Part shown: piece after piece, positions 48,666 through 62,042 of the stretch
Layout of the letters: the number at the start of each line of letters is the position of its first letter
Position numbering within the stretch: position 1 is the first letter of the stretch
Assembly: GCF_918797505.1 (NCBI RefSeq)
Contig: NC_092798.1
Location: 54,060,826 to 54,124,825, forward strand
Reading direction: 5' to 3'
Source of the DNA: Bemisia tabaci
Lineage: Eukaryota; Arthropoda; Insecta; Hemiptera; Aleyrodidae
DNA: 64,000 bases
Position numbers and translations under genes: made by a program
Notes under the pieces: model-generated
Databases searched by the model: none
Seen by the model: the letters and a program-made list of their open reading frames with translations, nothing else
Told to the model about the DNA's origin: nothing

Positions 48666-50451
48666 ATTTTTTTTTAAGCGAATTTTTCATTTTTTTTCAG
48701 TTTGCGGAGGGCTAAGTTTGAGGTAGGTTCGCCCCTAGGGGCAAATTTTAAAAATTTTAAACGCGTATACGCGGTGGGATCCGATCCAACCCCGTAATTA
48801 TCGGTCGGACAATTTTTCGGGGTCGGCACTTTGGAAATCCCTTCTACAAGACTCTATCGTGATAATATAAAATCCCCCGGAAGATGTCCTCACGTCCATC
48901 CGCGGAGCGGGGTCTGCCGCGTAGACTTCTCTGATTACTTCTTTTTTTTTTTTTTTTTTTTTTTTTAAGATATTTTTTTTAAGCGAATTTTTCATTTTTT
49001 TTCAGTTTGCGGAGGGCTAAGTTTGAGGTAGGTTCGCCCCTAGGGGCAAATTTTAAAAATTTTAAACGCGTATACGCGGTGGGATCCGATCCAACCCCGT
49101 AATTATCGGTCGGACAATTTTTCGGGGTCGGCACTTTGGAAATCCCTTCTACAAGACTCTATCGTGATAATATAAAATCCCCCGGAAGATGTCCTCACGT
49201 CCATCCGCGGAGCGGGGTCTGCCGCGTAGACTTCTCTGATTACTTCTTTTTTTTTTTTTTTTTTTAAGATATTTTTTTTAAGCGAATTTTTCATTTTTTT
49301 TCAGTTTGCGGAGGGCTAAGTTTGAGGTAGGTTCGCCCCTAGGGGCAAATTTTAAAAATTTTAAACGCGTATACGCGGTGGGATCCGATCCAACCCCGTA
49401 ATTATCGGTCGGACAATTTTTCGGGGTCGGCACTTTGGAAATCCCTTCTACAAGACTCTATCGTGATAATATAAAATCCCCCGGAAGATGTCCTCACGTC
49501 CATCCGCGGAGCGGGGTCTGCCGCGTAGACTTCTCTGATTACTTCTTTTTTTTTTTTTTTTTTTTTTAAGATATTTTTTTTTAAGCGAATTTTTCATTTT
49601 TTTTCAGTTTGCGGAGGGCTAAGTTTGAGGTAGGTTCGCCCCTAGGGGCAAATTTTAAAAATTTTAAACGCGTATACGCGGTGGGATCCGATCCAACCCC
49701 GTAATTATCGGTCGGACAATTTTTCGGGGTCGGCACTTTGGAAATCCCTTCTACAAGACTCTATCGTGATAATATAAAATCCCCCGGAAGATGTCCTCAC
49801 GTCCATCCGCGGAGCGGGGTCTGCCGCGTAGACTTCTCTGATTACTTCTTTTTTTTTTTTTTTTTTTTTTTTTAAGATATTTTTTTTTAAGCGAATTTTT
49901 CATTTTTTTCAGTTTGCGGAGGGCTAAGTTTGAGGTAGGTTCGCCCCTAGGGGCAAATTTTAAAAATTTTAAACGCGTATACGCGGTGGGATCCGATCCA
50001 ACCCCGTAATTATCGGTCGGACAATTTTTCGGGGTCGGCACTTTGGAAATCCCTTCTACAAGACTCTATCGTGATAATATAAAATCCCCCGGAAGATGTC
50101 CTCACGTCCATCCGCGGAGCGGGGTCTGCCGCGTAGACTTCTCTGATTACTTCTTTTTTTTTTTTTTTTTTTTTAAGATATTTTTTTTAAGCGAATTTTT
50201 CATTTTTTTTCAGTTTGCGGAGGGCTAAGTTTGAGGTAGGTTCGCCCCTAGGGGCAAATTTTAAAAATTTTAAACGCGTATACGCGGTGGGATCCGATCC
50301 AACCCCGTAATTATCGGTCGGACAATTTTTCGGGGTCGGCACTTTGGAAATCCCTTCTACAAGACTCTATCGTGATAATATAAAATCCCCCGGAAGATGT
50401 CCTCACGTCCATCCGCGGAGCGGGGTCTGCCGCGTAGACTTCTCTGATTAC

Positions 50452-50486
<35 letters not shown>

Positions 50487-50759
50487 ATTTTTTTTAAGCG
50501 AATTTTTCATTTTTTTTCAGTTTGCGGAGGGCTAAGTTTGAGGTAGGTTCGCCCCTAGGGGCAAATTTTAAAAATTTTAAACGCGTATACGCGGTGGGAT
50601 CCGATCCAACCCCGTAATTATCGGTCGGACAATTTTTCGGGGTCGGCACTTTGGAAATCCCTTCTACAAGACTCTATCGTGATAATATAAAATCCCCCGG
50701 AAGATGTCCTCACGTCCATCCGCGGAGCGGGGTCTGCCGCGTAGACTTCTCTGATTACT

Positions 50760-50797
<38 letters not shown>

Positions 50798-51671
50798 ATT
50801 TTTTTTTAAGCGAATTTTCATTTTTTTTCAGTTTGCGGAGGGCTAAGTTTGAGGTAGGTTCGCCCCTAGGGGCAAATTTTAAAAATTTTAAACGCGTATA
50901 CGCGGTGGGATCCGATCCAACCCCGTAATTATCGGTCGGACAATTTTTCGGGGTCGGCACTTTGGAAATCCCTTCTACAAGACTCTATCGTGATAATATA
51001 AAATCCCCCGGAAGATGTCCTCACGTCCATCCGCGGAGCGGGGTCTGCCGCGTAGACTTCTCTGTTTACTTCTTTTTTTTTTTTTTTTAAGATATTTTTT
51101 TTTAAGCGAATTTTTCATTTTTTTTCAGTTTGCGGAGGGCTAAGTTTGAGGTAGGTTCGCCCCTAGGGGCAAATTTTAAAAATTTTAAACGCGTATACGC
51201 GGTGGGATCCGATCCAACCCCGTAATTATCGGTCGGACAATTTTTCGGGTCGGCACTTTGGAAATCCCTTCTACAAGACTCTATCGTGATAATATAAAAT
51301 CCCCCGGAAGATGTCCTCACGTCCATCCGCGGAGCGGGGTCTGCCGCGTAGACTTCTCTGATTACTTCTTTTTTTTTTTTTTTTTTTTTTTAAGATATTT
51401 TTTTTTAAGCGAATTTTTCATTTTTTTTCAGTTTGCGGAGGGCTAAGTTTGAGGTAGGTTCGCCCCTAGGGGCAAATTTTAAAAATTTTAAACGCGTATA
51501 CGCGGTGGGATCCGATCCAACCCCGTAATTATCGGTCGGACAATTTTTCGGGGTCGGCACTTTGGAAATCCCTTCTACAAGACTCTATCGTGATAATATA
51601 AAATCCCCCGAAGATGTCCTCACGTCCATCCGCGGAGCGGGGTCTGCCGCGTAGACTTCTCTGATTACTTC

Positions 51672-51702
<31 letters not shown>

Positions 51703-51977
51703 ATTTTTTTTAAGCGAATTTTTCATTTTTTTTCAGTTTGCGGAGGGCTAAGTTTGAGGTAGGTTCGCCCCTAGGGGCAAATTTTAAAAATTTTAAACGC
51801 GTATACGCGGTGGGATCCGATCCAACCCCGTAATTATCGGTCGGACAATTTTTCGGGGTCGGCACTTTGGAAATCCCTTCTACAAGACTCTATCGTGATA
51901 ATATAAAATCCCCCGGAAGATGTCCTCACGTCCATCCGCGGAGCGGGGTCTGCCGCGTAGACTTCTCTGATTACTTC

Positions 51978-52008
<31 letters not shown>

Positions 52009-52276
52009 ATTTTTTTAAGCGAATTTTTCATTTTTTTTTCAGTTTGCGGAGGGCTAAGTTTGAGGTAGGTTCGCCCCTAGGGGCAAATTTTTAAAAATTT
52101 TAAACGCGTATACGCGGTGGATCCGATCCAACCCCGTAATTATCGGTCGACAATTTTCGGGTCGGCACTTTGGAAATCCCTTCTACAAACTCTATCGTGA
52201 TAATATAAAATCCCCCGGAAGATGTCCTCACGTCCATCCGCGGAGCGGGGTCTGCCGCGTAGACTTCTCTGATTAC

Positions 52277-52311
<35 letters not shown>

Positions 52312-52579
52312 ATTTTTTTTAAGCGAATTTTTCATTTTTTTTCAGTTTGCGGAGGGCTATTTTGAGGTAGGTTCGCCCCTAGGGCAAATTTTAAAATTTT
52401 TAAACGCGTATACGCGTGTGGATCCGATCCAACCCCGTAATTATCGGTCGACAATTTTTCGGGGTCGCACTTGGAAATCCCTTCTACAAGACTCTATCGT
52501 GATAATATAAAATCCCCCGAAGATGTCCTCACGTCCATCCGCGGAGCGGGTCTGCCGCGTAGACTTCTCTGATTACTCT

Positions 52580-52615
<36 letters not shown>

Positions 52616-53190
52616 AGTATTTTTTTTTAAGCGAATTTTTCATTTTTTTTCAGTTTGCGCGAGGGCTAAGTTTTGAGGTAGGTTCGCCCCTAGGGCAAAT
52701 TTTAAAAATTTTAAACGCGTATACGCGGTGGGATCCGATCCAACCCCGTAATTATCGTCGGACAATTTTTCGGGTCGGCACTTTGAAATCCCTTCTACAA
52801 GACTCTATCGTGATAATATAAAATCCCCCGGAAGATGTCCTCACGTCCATCCGCGGAGCGGGTCTGCCGCGTAGACTTCTCTGATTACTTCTTTTTTTTT
52901 TTTTTTTTTTAAGAGATATTTTTTTTAAGCGAATTTTTCATTTTTTTTTCAGTTTGCGGAGGGCTAAGTTTGAGGTAGGTTCGCCCCTAGGGCAAATTTT
53001 AAAAATTTTAAACGCGTATACGCGGTGGGATCCGATCCAACCCCGTAATTATCGGTCGGACAATTTTTCGGGGTCGGCACTTTGGAAATCCCTCTACAAG
53101 ACTCTATCGTGATAATATAAAATCCCCCGGAAGATGTCCTCACGTCCATCCGCGGAGCGGGTCTGCCGCGTAGACTTCTCTGATTACTTC

Positions 53191-53223
<33 letters not shown>

Positions 53224-53488
53224 TTTTAAGCGAATTTTTCATTTTTTTTCAGTTTTGGAGGGCTAAGTTTGAGGTAGGTTCGCCCCTAGGGCAAATTTTA
53301 AAAATTTTAAACGCGTATACGCGGTGGGATCCGATCCAACCCCGTAATTATCGGTCGGACAATTTTTCGGGGTCGGCACTTTGGAAATCCCTTCTACAAG
53401 ACTCTATCGTGATAATATAAAATCCCCCGAAGATGTCCTCACGTCCATCCGCGGAGCGGGGTCTGCCGCGTAGACTTCTCTGATTACT

Positions 53489-53524
<36 letters not shown>

Positions 53525-53794
53525 ATTTTTTTTTTAAGCGAATTTTTCATTTTTTTTCAGTTTGCGGAGGCTAAGTTTGAGTAGGTTCGCCCCTAGGGCA
53601 AATTTTAAAAATTTTAAACGCGTATACGCGGTGGGATCCGATCCAACCCCGTAATTATCGGTCGGACAATTTTTCGGGTCGGCACTTTGGAAATCCCTTC
53701 TACAAGACTCTATCGTGATAATATAAAATCCCCCGAAGATGTCCTCACGTCCATCCGCGGAGCGGGGTCTGCCGCGTAGACTTCTCTGATTACT

Positions 53795-53833
<39 letters not shown>

Positions 53834-54099
53834 ATTTTTTTAAGCGAATTTTTCATTTTTTTTCAGTTTGCGGAGGGCTAAGTTTGAGGTAGGTTCGCCC
53901 CTAGGGCAAATTTTAAAAATTTTAAACGCGTATACGCGTGGGATCCGATCCAACCCCGTAATTATCGGTCGGACAATTTTTCGGGTCGCACTTTGGAAAT
54001 CCCTTCTACAAGACTCTATCGTGATAATATAAAATCCCCCGAAGATGTCCTCACGTCCATCCGCGGAGCGGGGTCTGCCGCGTAGACTTCTCTGATTAC

Positions 54100-54134
<35 letters not shown>

Positions 54135-54708
54135 ATTTTTTTTAAGCGAATTTTTTCATTTTTTTCAGTTTGCGGAGGGCTAAGTTTGAGGTAGGTTCGC
54201 CCCTAGGGGCAAATTTTAAAAATTTAAACGCGTATACGCGGTGGGATCCGATCCAACCCCGTAATTATCGGTCGGACAATTTTTCGGGGTCGGCACTTTG
54301 GAAATCCCTTCTACAAGACTCTATCGTGATAATATAAAATCCCCTTGAAGATGTCCTCACGTCCATCCGCGGAGCGGGGTCTGCCGCGTAGACTTCTCTG
54401 TTTACTTCTTTTTTTTTTTTTTTTTTTTTTAATAATTTTTTTTTAAGCGAATTTTTCATTTTTTTTTCAGTTTGCGGAGGGCTAAGTTTGAGGTAGGTTC
54501 GCCCCTAGGGGCAAATTTTAAAAATTTTAAACGCGTATACGCGGTGGGATCCGATCCAACCCCGTAATTATCGGTCGGACAATTTTTCGGGGTCGGCACT
54601 TTGGAAATCCCTTCTACAAGACTCTATCGTGATAATATAAAATCCCCCGGAAGATGTCCTCACGTCCATCCGCGGAGCGGGGTCTGCCGCGTAGACTTCT
54701 CTGATTAC

Positions 54709-54743
<35 letters not shown>

Positions 54744-55018
54744 ATTTTTTTTTAAGCGAATTTTTCATTTTTTTCAGTTTGCGGAGGGCTAAGTTTGAGG
54801 TAGGTTCGCCCCTAGGGGCAAATTTTAAAAATTTTAAACGCGTATACGCGGTGGGATCCGATCCAACCCCGTAATTATCGGTCGGACAATTTTTCGGGGT
54901 CGGCACTTTGGAAATCCCTTCTACAAGACTCTATCGTGATAATATAAAATCCCCCGGAAGATGTCCTCACGTCCATCCGCGGAGCGGGGTCTGCCGCGTA
55001 GACTTCTCTGATTACTTC

Positions 55019-55049
<31 letters not shown>

Positions 55050-55322
55050 ATTTTTTTTTAAGCGAATTTTTCATTTTTTTTCAGTTTGCGGAGGGCTAAG
55101 TTTGAGGTAGGTTCGCCCCTAGGGGCAAATTTTAAAAATTTTAAACGCGTATACGCGGTGGGATCCGATCCAACCCCGTAATTATCGGTCGGACAATTTT
55201 CGGGGTCGGCACTTTGGAAATCCCTTCTACAAGACTCTATCGTGATAATATAAAATCCCCCGAAGATGTCCTCACGTCCATCCGCGGAGCGGGGTCTGCC
55301 GCGTAGACTTCTCTGATTACTT

Positions 55323-55356
<34 letters not shown>

Positions 55357-55627
55357 ATTTTTTTTAAGCGAATTTTTCATTTTTTTTCAGTTTGCGGAGG
55401 GCTAAGTTTGAGGTAGGTTCGCCCCTAGGGCAAATTTTAAAAATTTTAAACGCGTATACGCGGTGGGATCCGATCCAACCCCGTAATTATCGGTCGGACA
55501 ATTTTTCGGGGTCGGCACTTTGGAAATCCCTTCTACAAGACTCTATCGTGATAATATAAAATCCCCCGGAAGATGTCCTCACGTCCATCCGCGGAGCGGG
55601 TCTGCCGCGTAGACTTCTCTGATTACT

Positions 55628-55663
<36 letters not shown>

Positions 55664-55933
55664 ATTTTTTTTTAAGCGAATTTTTCATTTTTTTTCAGTT
55701 TGCGGAGGCTAAGTTTGAGGTAGGTTCGCCCCTAGGGCAAATTTTAAAAATTTTAAACGCGTATACGCGGTGGGATCCGATCCAACCCCGTAATTATCGG
55801 TCGGACAATTTTTCGGGGTCGGCACTTTGGAAATCCCTTCTACAAGACTCTATCGTGATAATATAAAATCCCCCGGAAGATGTCCTCACGTCCATCCGCG
55901 GAGCGGGGTCTGCCGCGTAGACTTCTCTGATTA

Positions 55934-55964
<31 letters not shown>

Positions 55965-55973
55965 ATATTTTTT
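36498..55973 (+). repeat. Satellite array, ~64 head-to-tail copies of a ~304-bp monomer
   Basis: The word TTTGGAAATCCCTTCTACAA recurs about 64 times from 36692 to 55827, a mean spacing of ~304 bp. Spacing varies between about 292 and 313 bp because each monomer has a T run of roughly 15-31. Each unit carries two 12-bp perfect palindromes, GCCCCTAGGGGC and CGCGTATACGCG (36902-36913 and 36933-36944 in one unit). It also has CCGCGG, a GATCC/GGATC cluster, and TTTTTTTTCAG before TTTGCGGAGGG. Units are almost identical between 36.6 and 52.0 kb. The ~60-residue frames with poly-Phe or poly-Lys on either strand are artefacts. Confidence 0.95.
51990..55750 (+). repeat. Satellite sub-region rich in single-base indels
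   Basis: Units here show many one-base losses in homopolymers (CCCCTAGGGC for CCCCTAGGGGC, CGGGTCGGC for CGGGGTCGGC, CCCCCGAAG for CCCCCGGAAG), mostly unlike the units before 52 kb. The indel-only pattern next to a gap looks like unpolished consensus, though some could be real variants. Confidence 0.65.
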
Positions 55974-56473
55974 NNNNNNNNNNNNNNNNNNNNNNNNNNN
56001 NNNNNNNNNNNNNNNNNNNNNNNNNNNNNNNNNNNNNNNNNNNNNNNNNNNNNNNNNNNNNNNNNNNNNNNNNNNNNNNNNNNNNNNNNNNNNNNNNNNN
56101 NNNNNNNNNNNNNNNNNNNNNNNNNNNNNNNNNNNNNNNNNNNNNNNNNNNNNNNNNNNNNNNNNNNNNNNNNNNNNNNNNNNNNNNNNNNNNNNNNNNN
56201 NNNNNNNNNNNNNNNNNNNNNNNNNNNNNNNNNNNNNNNNNNNNNNNNNNNNNNNNNNNNNNNNNNNNNNNNNNNNNNNNNNNNNNNNNNNNNNNNNNNN
56301 NNNNNNNNNNNNNNNNNNNNNNNNNNNNNNNNNNNNNNNNNNNNNNNNNNNNNNNNNNNNNNNNNNNNNNNNNNNNNNNNNNNNNNNNNNNNNNNNNNNN
56401 NNNNNNNNNNNNNNNNNNNNNNNNNNNNNNNNNNNNNNNNNNNNNNNNNNNNNNNNNNNNNNNNNNNNNNNNN
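55974..56473. other. Assembly gap, exactly 500 N
   Basis: 500 consecutive N separate satellite in + orientation from satellite-type DNA in - orientation. The round number suggests a placeholder, so the real distance is unknown. Confidence 0.97.
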
Positions 56474-56985
56474 TTTCAAAATCACCGCTTCACCGTGCCA
56501 GCTTTTCAAAATCGTTCCGCGACCTCTAGATACCTTCCCAAGGGTCCCCTCTACCCTCCATTGGCCGAATCTTCCGCCTTCTGACCCCTACTCCCATCGC
56601 AAACTACTCCCGAAGTCGACTACCTCGCAAAGTGCCCTCCAGGGTGATTACAGCGCCGTAAATTCGCGCCCGAAGTTTTTTCCAAAATAGAAACGCCTCC
56701 CAGCCCTTCGGCTCCGGCCCCGCTGGATACCCCTACCGGTCCCTAAAAAAACTCAAAAGGGGCATCCCTCCGCAGACCGACGCAAAAGCCCCTACGGCTT
56801 AAAATAAAAAAATCCCAAGCAAAATTGTTCCTCCGCCCTCGCCCTCCATCTTACCTTCCCCAAATAGCGCCCGCGCCCACCTAGCGCCCGCGCCCACTTA
56901 GCGCCCGTGTATCGCGAATGCCGCCGCAAGCCTTCCCCGAAAACCTTTCACTACCTCATACTTAGCCCTCCACAAACTGAAAAAA
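56474..56985 (+). repeat. Y block copy 1 (5' cut by gap)
   Basis: It starts inside the block at TTTCAAAATCACCGCTTCAC and ends before the A-rich start of a satellite monomer. It contains an 18-bp repeat TAGCGCCCGCGCCCAC(C/T)T about 2.5 times (56873-56910). Confidence 0.85.
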
Positions 56986-57357
56986 AATGAAAAATTCGAT
57001 TAAAAAAAAATATCTTAAAAAAAAAAAAAAAAAGTAAACAGAGTAGTCTACGCGGCAGACCCCGCTCCGCGGATGGACGTGGGAGCATCTTCCGGGGGGT
57101 TTTATATTATCACGATAGAGTCTTGTAGAAGGGATTTCCAAAGTGTCGACCCCGAGAAATTGTCCGACCGATAATTACGGGGTTGGATCGGATCCCACCG
57201 CGTATACGCGTAGACAGGTATCCCTCCTCGATAACGGAGCTTACGCCATTTTTTAAAATTCGCCCCTAGGGGCGAACCTCCCTCATACTTAGCCCTCCGC
57301 AAACTGAAAAAAAAATGAAAAATTCGCTTAAAAAAAATATGTTTAAAAAAAAAAAAA

Positions 57358-57560
57358 AATATAAAAAAAATAATCTGGAAAAAAATGAAAATTTCTCTTT
57401 TCCAACCCCCCGAAAACCTACTTAAACCTCTCTTGCCACCCGCTCGCTACTCAAGCGTCCGACCCGCACCCGCTACGTCAATCCGGCCCACTCTAAGGCC
57501 ACGTCCGACTCGAGTGATCTACTCACAGACACATAATAACGACTATTTAAAAAAAAAAGA
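57358..57560 (+). repeat. X block, first of eight copies
   Basis: The block runs from TATAAAAAAAATAATCTGG through CTCTTTTCCAACCCCC, CCTCTCTTGCCACCCGCTCG and CCACGTCCGACTCGAGTGAT to ACATAATAACGACTATTT. The other copies start near 58870, 59400, 59925, 60455, 60980, 61507 and 63018. It is not found in the + orientation array. Confidence 0.85.
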
Positions 57561-57866
57561 AGTAAACAGAGAAGTCTACGTCGCAGACCCCGCTCCGCGG
57601 ATGGACGTGGGAGCATCTTCCGGGGGGTTTTATATTATCACGATAGAGTCTTGTAGAAGGGATTTCCAAAGTGTCGACCCCGAGAAATTGTCCGACCGAT
57701 AATTACGGGGTTGGATCGGATCCCACCGCGTATACGCGTAGACAGGTATCCCTCCTCGATAACGGAGCTTAAGCCATTTTTTAAAATTCGCCCCTAGGGG
57801 CGAACCTCCCTCATACTTAGCCCTCCGCAAACTGAAAAAAAAATGAAAAATTCGCTTAAAAAAAAT

Positions 57867-57892
<26 letters not shown>

Positions 57893-57900
<8 letters not shown>

Positions 57901-58485
57901 TCCACAAAATTTTTCAATAGTTTGACCTCCTCTACAAACTGGCACAGATTGGGCTCCCCCCGACCACTCTATCAAAAGTTCCACTTTTTTTTCAAAATCA
58001 CCGCTTCACCGTGCCAGCTTTTCAAAATCGTTCCGCGACCTCTAGATACCTTCCCAAGGGTCCCCTCTACCCTCCATTGGCCGAATCTTCCGCCTTCTGA
58101 CCCCTACTCCCATCGCAAACTACTCCCGAAGTCGACTACCTCGCAAAGTGCCCTCCAGGGTGATTACAGCGCCGTAAATTCGCGCCCGAAGTTTTTTCCA
58201 AAATAGAAACGCCTCCCAGCCCTTCGGCTCCGGGCCCGCTGGATACCCCTACCGGTCCCCTAAAAAAACTCAAAAGGGGCATCCCTCCGCAGACCGACGC
58301 AAAAGCCCCTACGGCTTAAAATAAAAAAATCCCAAGCAAAATTGTTCCTCCGCCCTCGCCCTCCATCTTACCTTCCCCAAATAGCGCCCGCGCCCACCTA
58401 GCGCCACTTAGCGCCCGTGTATCGCGAATGCCGCCGCAAGCCTTCCCCGAAAACCTTTCACTACCTCATACTTAGCCCTCCACAA
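57893..58485 (+). repeat. Y block copy 2 (complete)
   Basis: It begins AGAGTCCACAAAATTTTTCA and ends TTTCACTACCTCATACTTAG. It is the empty-site reference for the LTR insertion at 31.3 kb: ACCCTCCATTGGCC and GGGTCCCCTCTACCC are uninterrupted here. The 18-bp GCGCCCGCGCCCAC repeat has lost part of a unit relative to copies 1 and 3. Confidence 0.88.
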
Positions 58486-58828
58486 ACTGAAAAAAAATGA
58501 AAAATTCGATTAAAAAAAAAATATCTTAAAAAAAAAAAAAAAAAAAAGTAAACAGAGTAGTCTACGCGGCAGACCCCGCTCCGCGGATGGACGTGGGAGC
58601 ATCTTCCGGGGGGTTTTATATTATCACGATAGAGTCTTGTAGAAGGGATTTCCAAAGTGTCGACCCCGAGAAATTGTCCGACCGATAATTACGGGGTTGG
58701 ATCGGATCCCACCGCGTATACGCGTAGACAGGTATCCCTCCTCGATAACGGAGCTTACGCCATTTTTTAAAATTCGCCCCTAGGGGCGAACCTCCCTCAT
58801 ACTTAGCCCTCCGCAAACTGAAAAAAAA

Positions 58829-61800
58829 ATGAAAAATTCGCTTAAAAAAAATATGTTTAAAAAAAAAAAAAATATAAAAAAAATAATCTGGAAAAAAATG
58901 AAAATTTCTCTTTTCCAACCCCCCGAAAACCTACTTAAACCTCTCTTGCCACCCGCTCGCTACTCAAGCGTCCGACCCGCACCCGCTACGTCAATCCGGC
59001 CCACTCTAAGGCCACGTCCGACTCGAGTGATCTACTCACAGACACATAATAACGACTATTTTAAAAAAAAAGAAGTAAACAGAGCAGTCTACGCGGCAGA
59101 CCCCGCTCCGCGGATGGACGTGGGAGCATCTTCCGGGGGGTTTTATATTATCACGATAGAGTCTTGTAGAAGGGATTTCCAAAGTGTCGACCCCGAGAAA
59201 TTGTCCGACCGATAATTACGGGGTTGGATCGGATCCCACCGCGTATACGCGTAGACAGGTATCCCTCCTCGATAACGGAGCTTACGCCATTTTTTAAAAT
59301 TCGCCCCTAGGGGCGAACCTCCCTCATACTTAGCCCTCCGCAAACTGAAAAAAAAATGAAAAATTCGCTTAAAAAAAATATGTTTAAAAAAAAAAAAAAA
59401 TATAAAAAAAATAATCTGGAAAAAAATGAAAATTTCTCTTTTCCAACCCCCGAAAACCTACTTAAACCTCTCTTGCCACCCGCTCGCTACTCAAGCGTCC
59501 GACCCGCACCCGCTACGTCAATCCGGCCCACTCTAAGGCCACGTCCGACTCGAGTGATCTACTCACAGACACATAATAACGACTATTTTAAAAAAAAAGA
59601 AGTAAACAGAGCAGTCTACGCGGCAGACCCCGCTCCGCGGATGGACGTGGGAGCATCTTCCGGGGGGTTTTATATTATCACGATAGAGTCTTGTAGAAGG
59701 GATTTCCAAAGTGTCGACCCCGAGAAATTGTCCGACCGATAATTACGGGGTTGGATCGGATCCCACCGCGTATACGCGTAGACAGGTATCCCTCCTCGAT
59801 AACGGAGCTTACGCCATTTTTTAAAATTCGCCCCTAGGGGCGAACCTCCCTCATACTTAGCCCTCCGCAAACTGAAAAAAAAATGAAAAATTCGCTTAAA
59901 AAAAATATGTTTAAAAAAAAAAAAAATATAAAAAAAATAATCTGGAAAAAAATGAAAATTTCTCTTTTCCAACCCCCCGAAAACCTACTTAAACCTCTCT
60001 TGCCACCCGCTCGCTACTCAAGCGTCCGACCCGCACCCGCTACGTCAATCCGGCCCACTCTAAGGCCACGTCCGACTCGAGTGATCTACTCACAGACACA
60101 TAATAACGACTATTTTAAAAAAAAAGAAGTAAACAGAGCAGTCTACGCGGCAGACCCCGCTCCGCGGATGGACGTGGGAGCATCTTCCGGGGGGTTTTAT
60201 ATTATCACGATAGAGTCTTGTAGAAGGGATTTCCAAAGTGTCGACCCCGAGAAATTGTCCGACCGATAATTACGGGGTTGGATCGGATCCCACCGCGTAT
60301 ACGCGTAGACAGGTATCCCTCCTCGATAACGGAGCTTACGCCATTTTTTAAAATTCGCCCCTAGGGGCGAACCTCCCTCATACTTAGCCCTCCGCAAACT
60401 GAAAAAAAAATGAAAAATTCGCTTAAAAAAAATATGTTTAAAAAAAAAAAAAATATAAAAAAAATAATCTGGAAAAAAATGAAAATTTCTCTTTTCCAAC
60501 CCCCCGAAAACCTACTTAAACCTCTCTTGCCACCCGCTCGCTACTCAAGCGTCCGACCCGCACCCGCTACGTCAATCCGGCCCACTCTAAGGCCACGTCC
60601 GACTCGAGTGATCTACTCACAGACACATAATAACGAAAAAAAAAAAAAAAAAGAAGTAAACAGAGCAGTCTACGCGGCAGACCCCGCTCCGCGGATGGAC
60701 GTGGGAGCATCTTCCGGGGGGTTTTATATTATCACGATAGAGTCTTGTAGAAGGGATTTCCAAAGTGTCGACCCCGAGAAATTGTCCGACCGATAATTAC
60801 GGGGTTGGATCGGATCCCACCGCGTATACGCGTAGACAGGTATCCCTCCTCGATAACGGAGCTTACGCCATTTTTTAAAATTCGCCCCTAGGGGCGAACC
60901 TCCCTCATACTTAGCCCTCCGCAAACTGAAAAAAAAATGAAAAATTCGCTTAAAAAAAATATGTTTAAAAAAAAAAAAATATAAAAAAAATAATCTGGAA
61001 AAAAATGAAAATTTCTCTTTTCCAACCCCCCGAAAACCTACTTAAACCTCTCTTGCCACCCGCTCGCTACTCAAGCGTCCGACCCGCACCCGCTACGTCA
61101 ATCCGGCCCACTCTAAGGCCACGTCCGACTCGAGTGATCTACTCACAGACACGTAATAACGACTATTTTAAAAAAAAAAGAAGTAAACAGAGCAGTCTAC
61201 GCGGCAGACCCCGCTCCGCGGATGGACGTGGGAGCATCTTCCGGGGGGTTTTATATTATCACGATAGAGTCTTGTAGAAGGGATTTCCAAAGTGTCGACC
61301 CCGAGAAATTGTCCGACCGATAATTACGGGGTTGGATCGGATCCCACCGCGTATACGCGTAGACAGGTATCCCTCCTCGATAACGGAGCTTACGCCATTT
61401 TTTAAAATTCGCCCCTAGGGGCGAACCTCCCTCATACTTAGCCCTCCGCAAACTGAAAAAAAAATGAAAAATTCGCTTAAAAAAAATATGTTTAAAAAAA
61501 AAAAAAATATAAAAAAAATAATCTGGAAAAAAATGAAAATTTCTCTTTTCCAACCCCCCGAAAACCTACTTAAACCTCTCTTGCCACCCGCTCGCTACTC
61601 AAGCGTCCGACCCGCACCCGCTACGTCAATCCGGCCCACTCTAAGGCCACGTCCGACTCGAGTGATCTACTCACAGACACATAATAACGACTATTTTAAA
61701 AAAAAAGAAGTAAACAGAGAAGTCTACGTCGCAGACCCCGCTCCGCGGATGGACGTGGGAGCATCTTCCGGGGGGTTTTATATTATCACGATAGAGTCTT

Positions 61801-61991
61801 GTAGAAGGGATTTCCAAAGTGTCGACCCCGAGAAATTGTCCGACCGATAATTACGGGGTTGGATCGGATCCCACCGCGTATACGCGTAGACAGGTATCCC
61901 TCCTCGATAACGGAGCTTAAGCCATTTTTTAAAATTCGCCCCTAGGGGCGAACCTCCCTCATACTTAGCCCTCCGCAAACTGAAAAAAAAA
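58829..61991 (+). repeat. Six tandem X-s units of 527 bp
   Basis: The same landmark (ATGAAAAATTCGCTTAAAAA) recurs at 58829, 59356, 59883, 60410, about 60937 and 61464, exactly 527 bp apart, then at 61992. Units differ by very few bases, which indicates very recent amplification or ongoing homogenisation. The long in-frame product (..ISLFQPPENLLKPLLPPARY..) follows from repetition and is not supported as a gene. Confidence 0.92.
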
Positions 61992-62042
61992 ATGAAAAAT
62001 TCGCTTAAAAAAAATATGTTAAAAAAAAAAAAAAAAAAAAAA

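Noticed and set aside
36692..55827. Dozens of ~60-residue frames with poly-Phe or poly-Lys on both strands
   Set aside because: They are the same satellite monomer read repeatedly. Length depends on the T-run size, and no codon-level constraint or start context is visible.
36498..55973. CRISPR-like regular repetition
   Set aside because: Whole ~304-bp units repeat with no unique spacers, and the context is eukaryotic.
55827..56690. Apparent 287-codon frame across the gap
   Set aside because: Most of it is translated N. The two ends belong to different repeat families and orientations.
58829..61850. 128-codon frames repeated six times in the 527-bp units
   Set aside because: They are open because the unit is identical each time. 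They run through poly-A tracts and block X/satellite junctions and have no recognisable domain.
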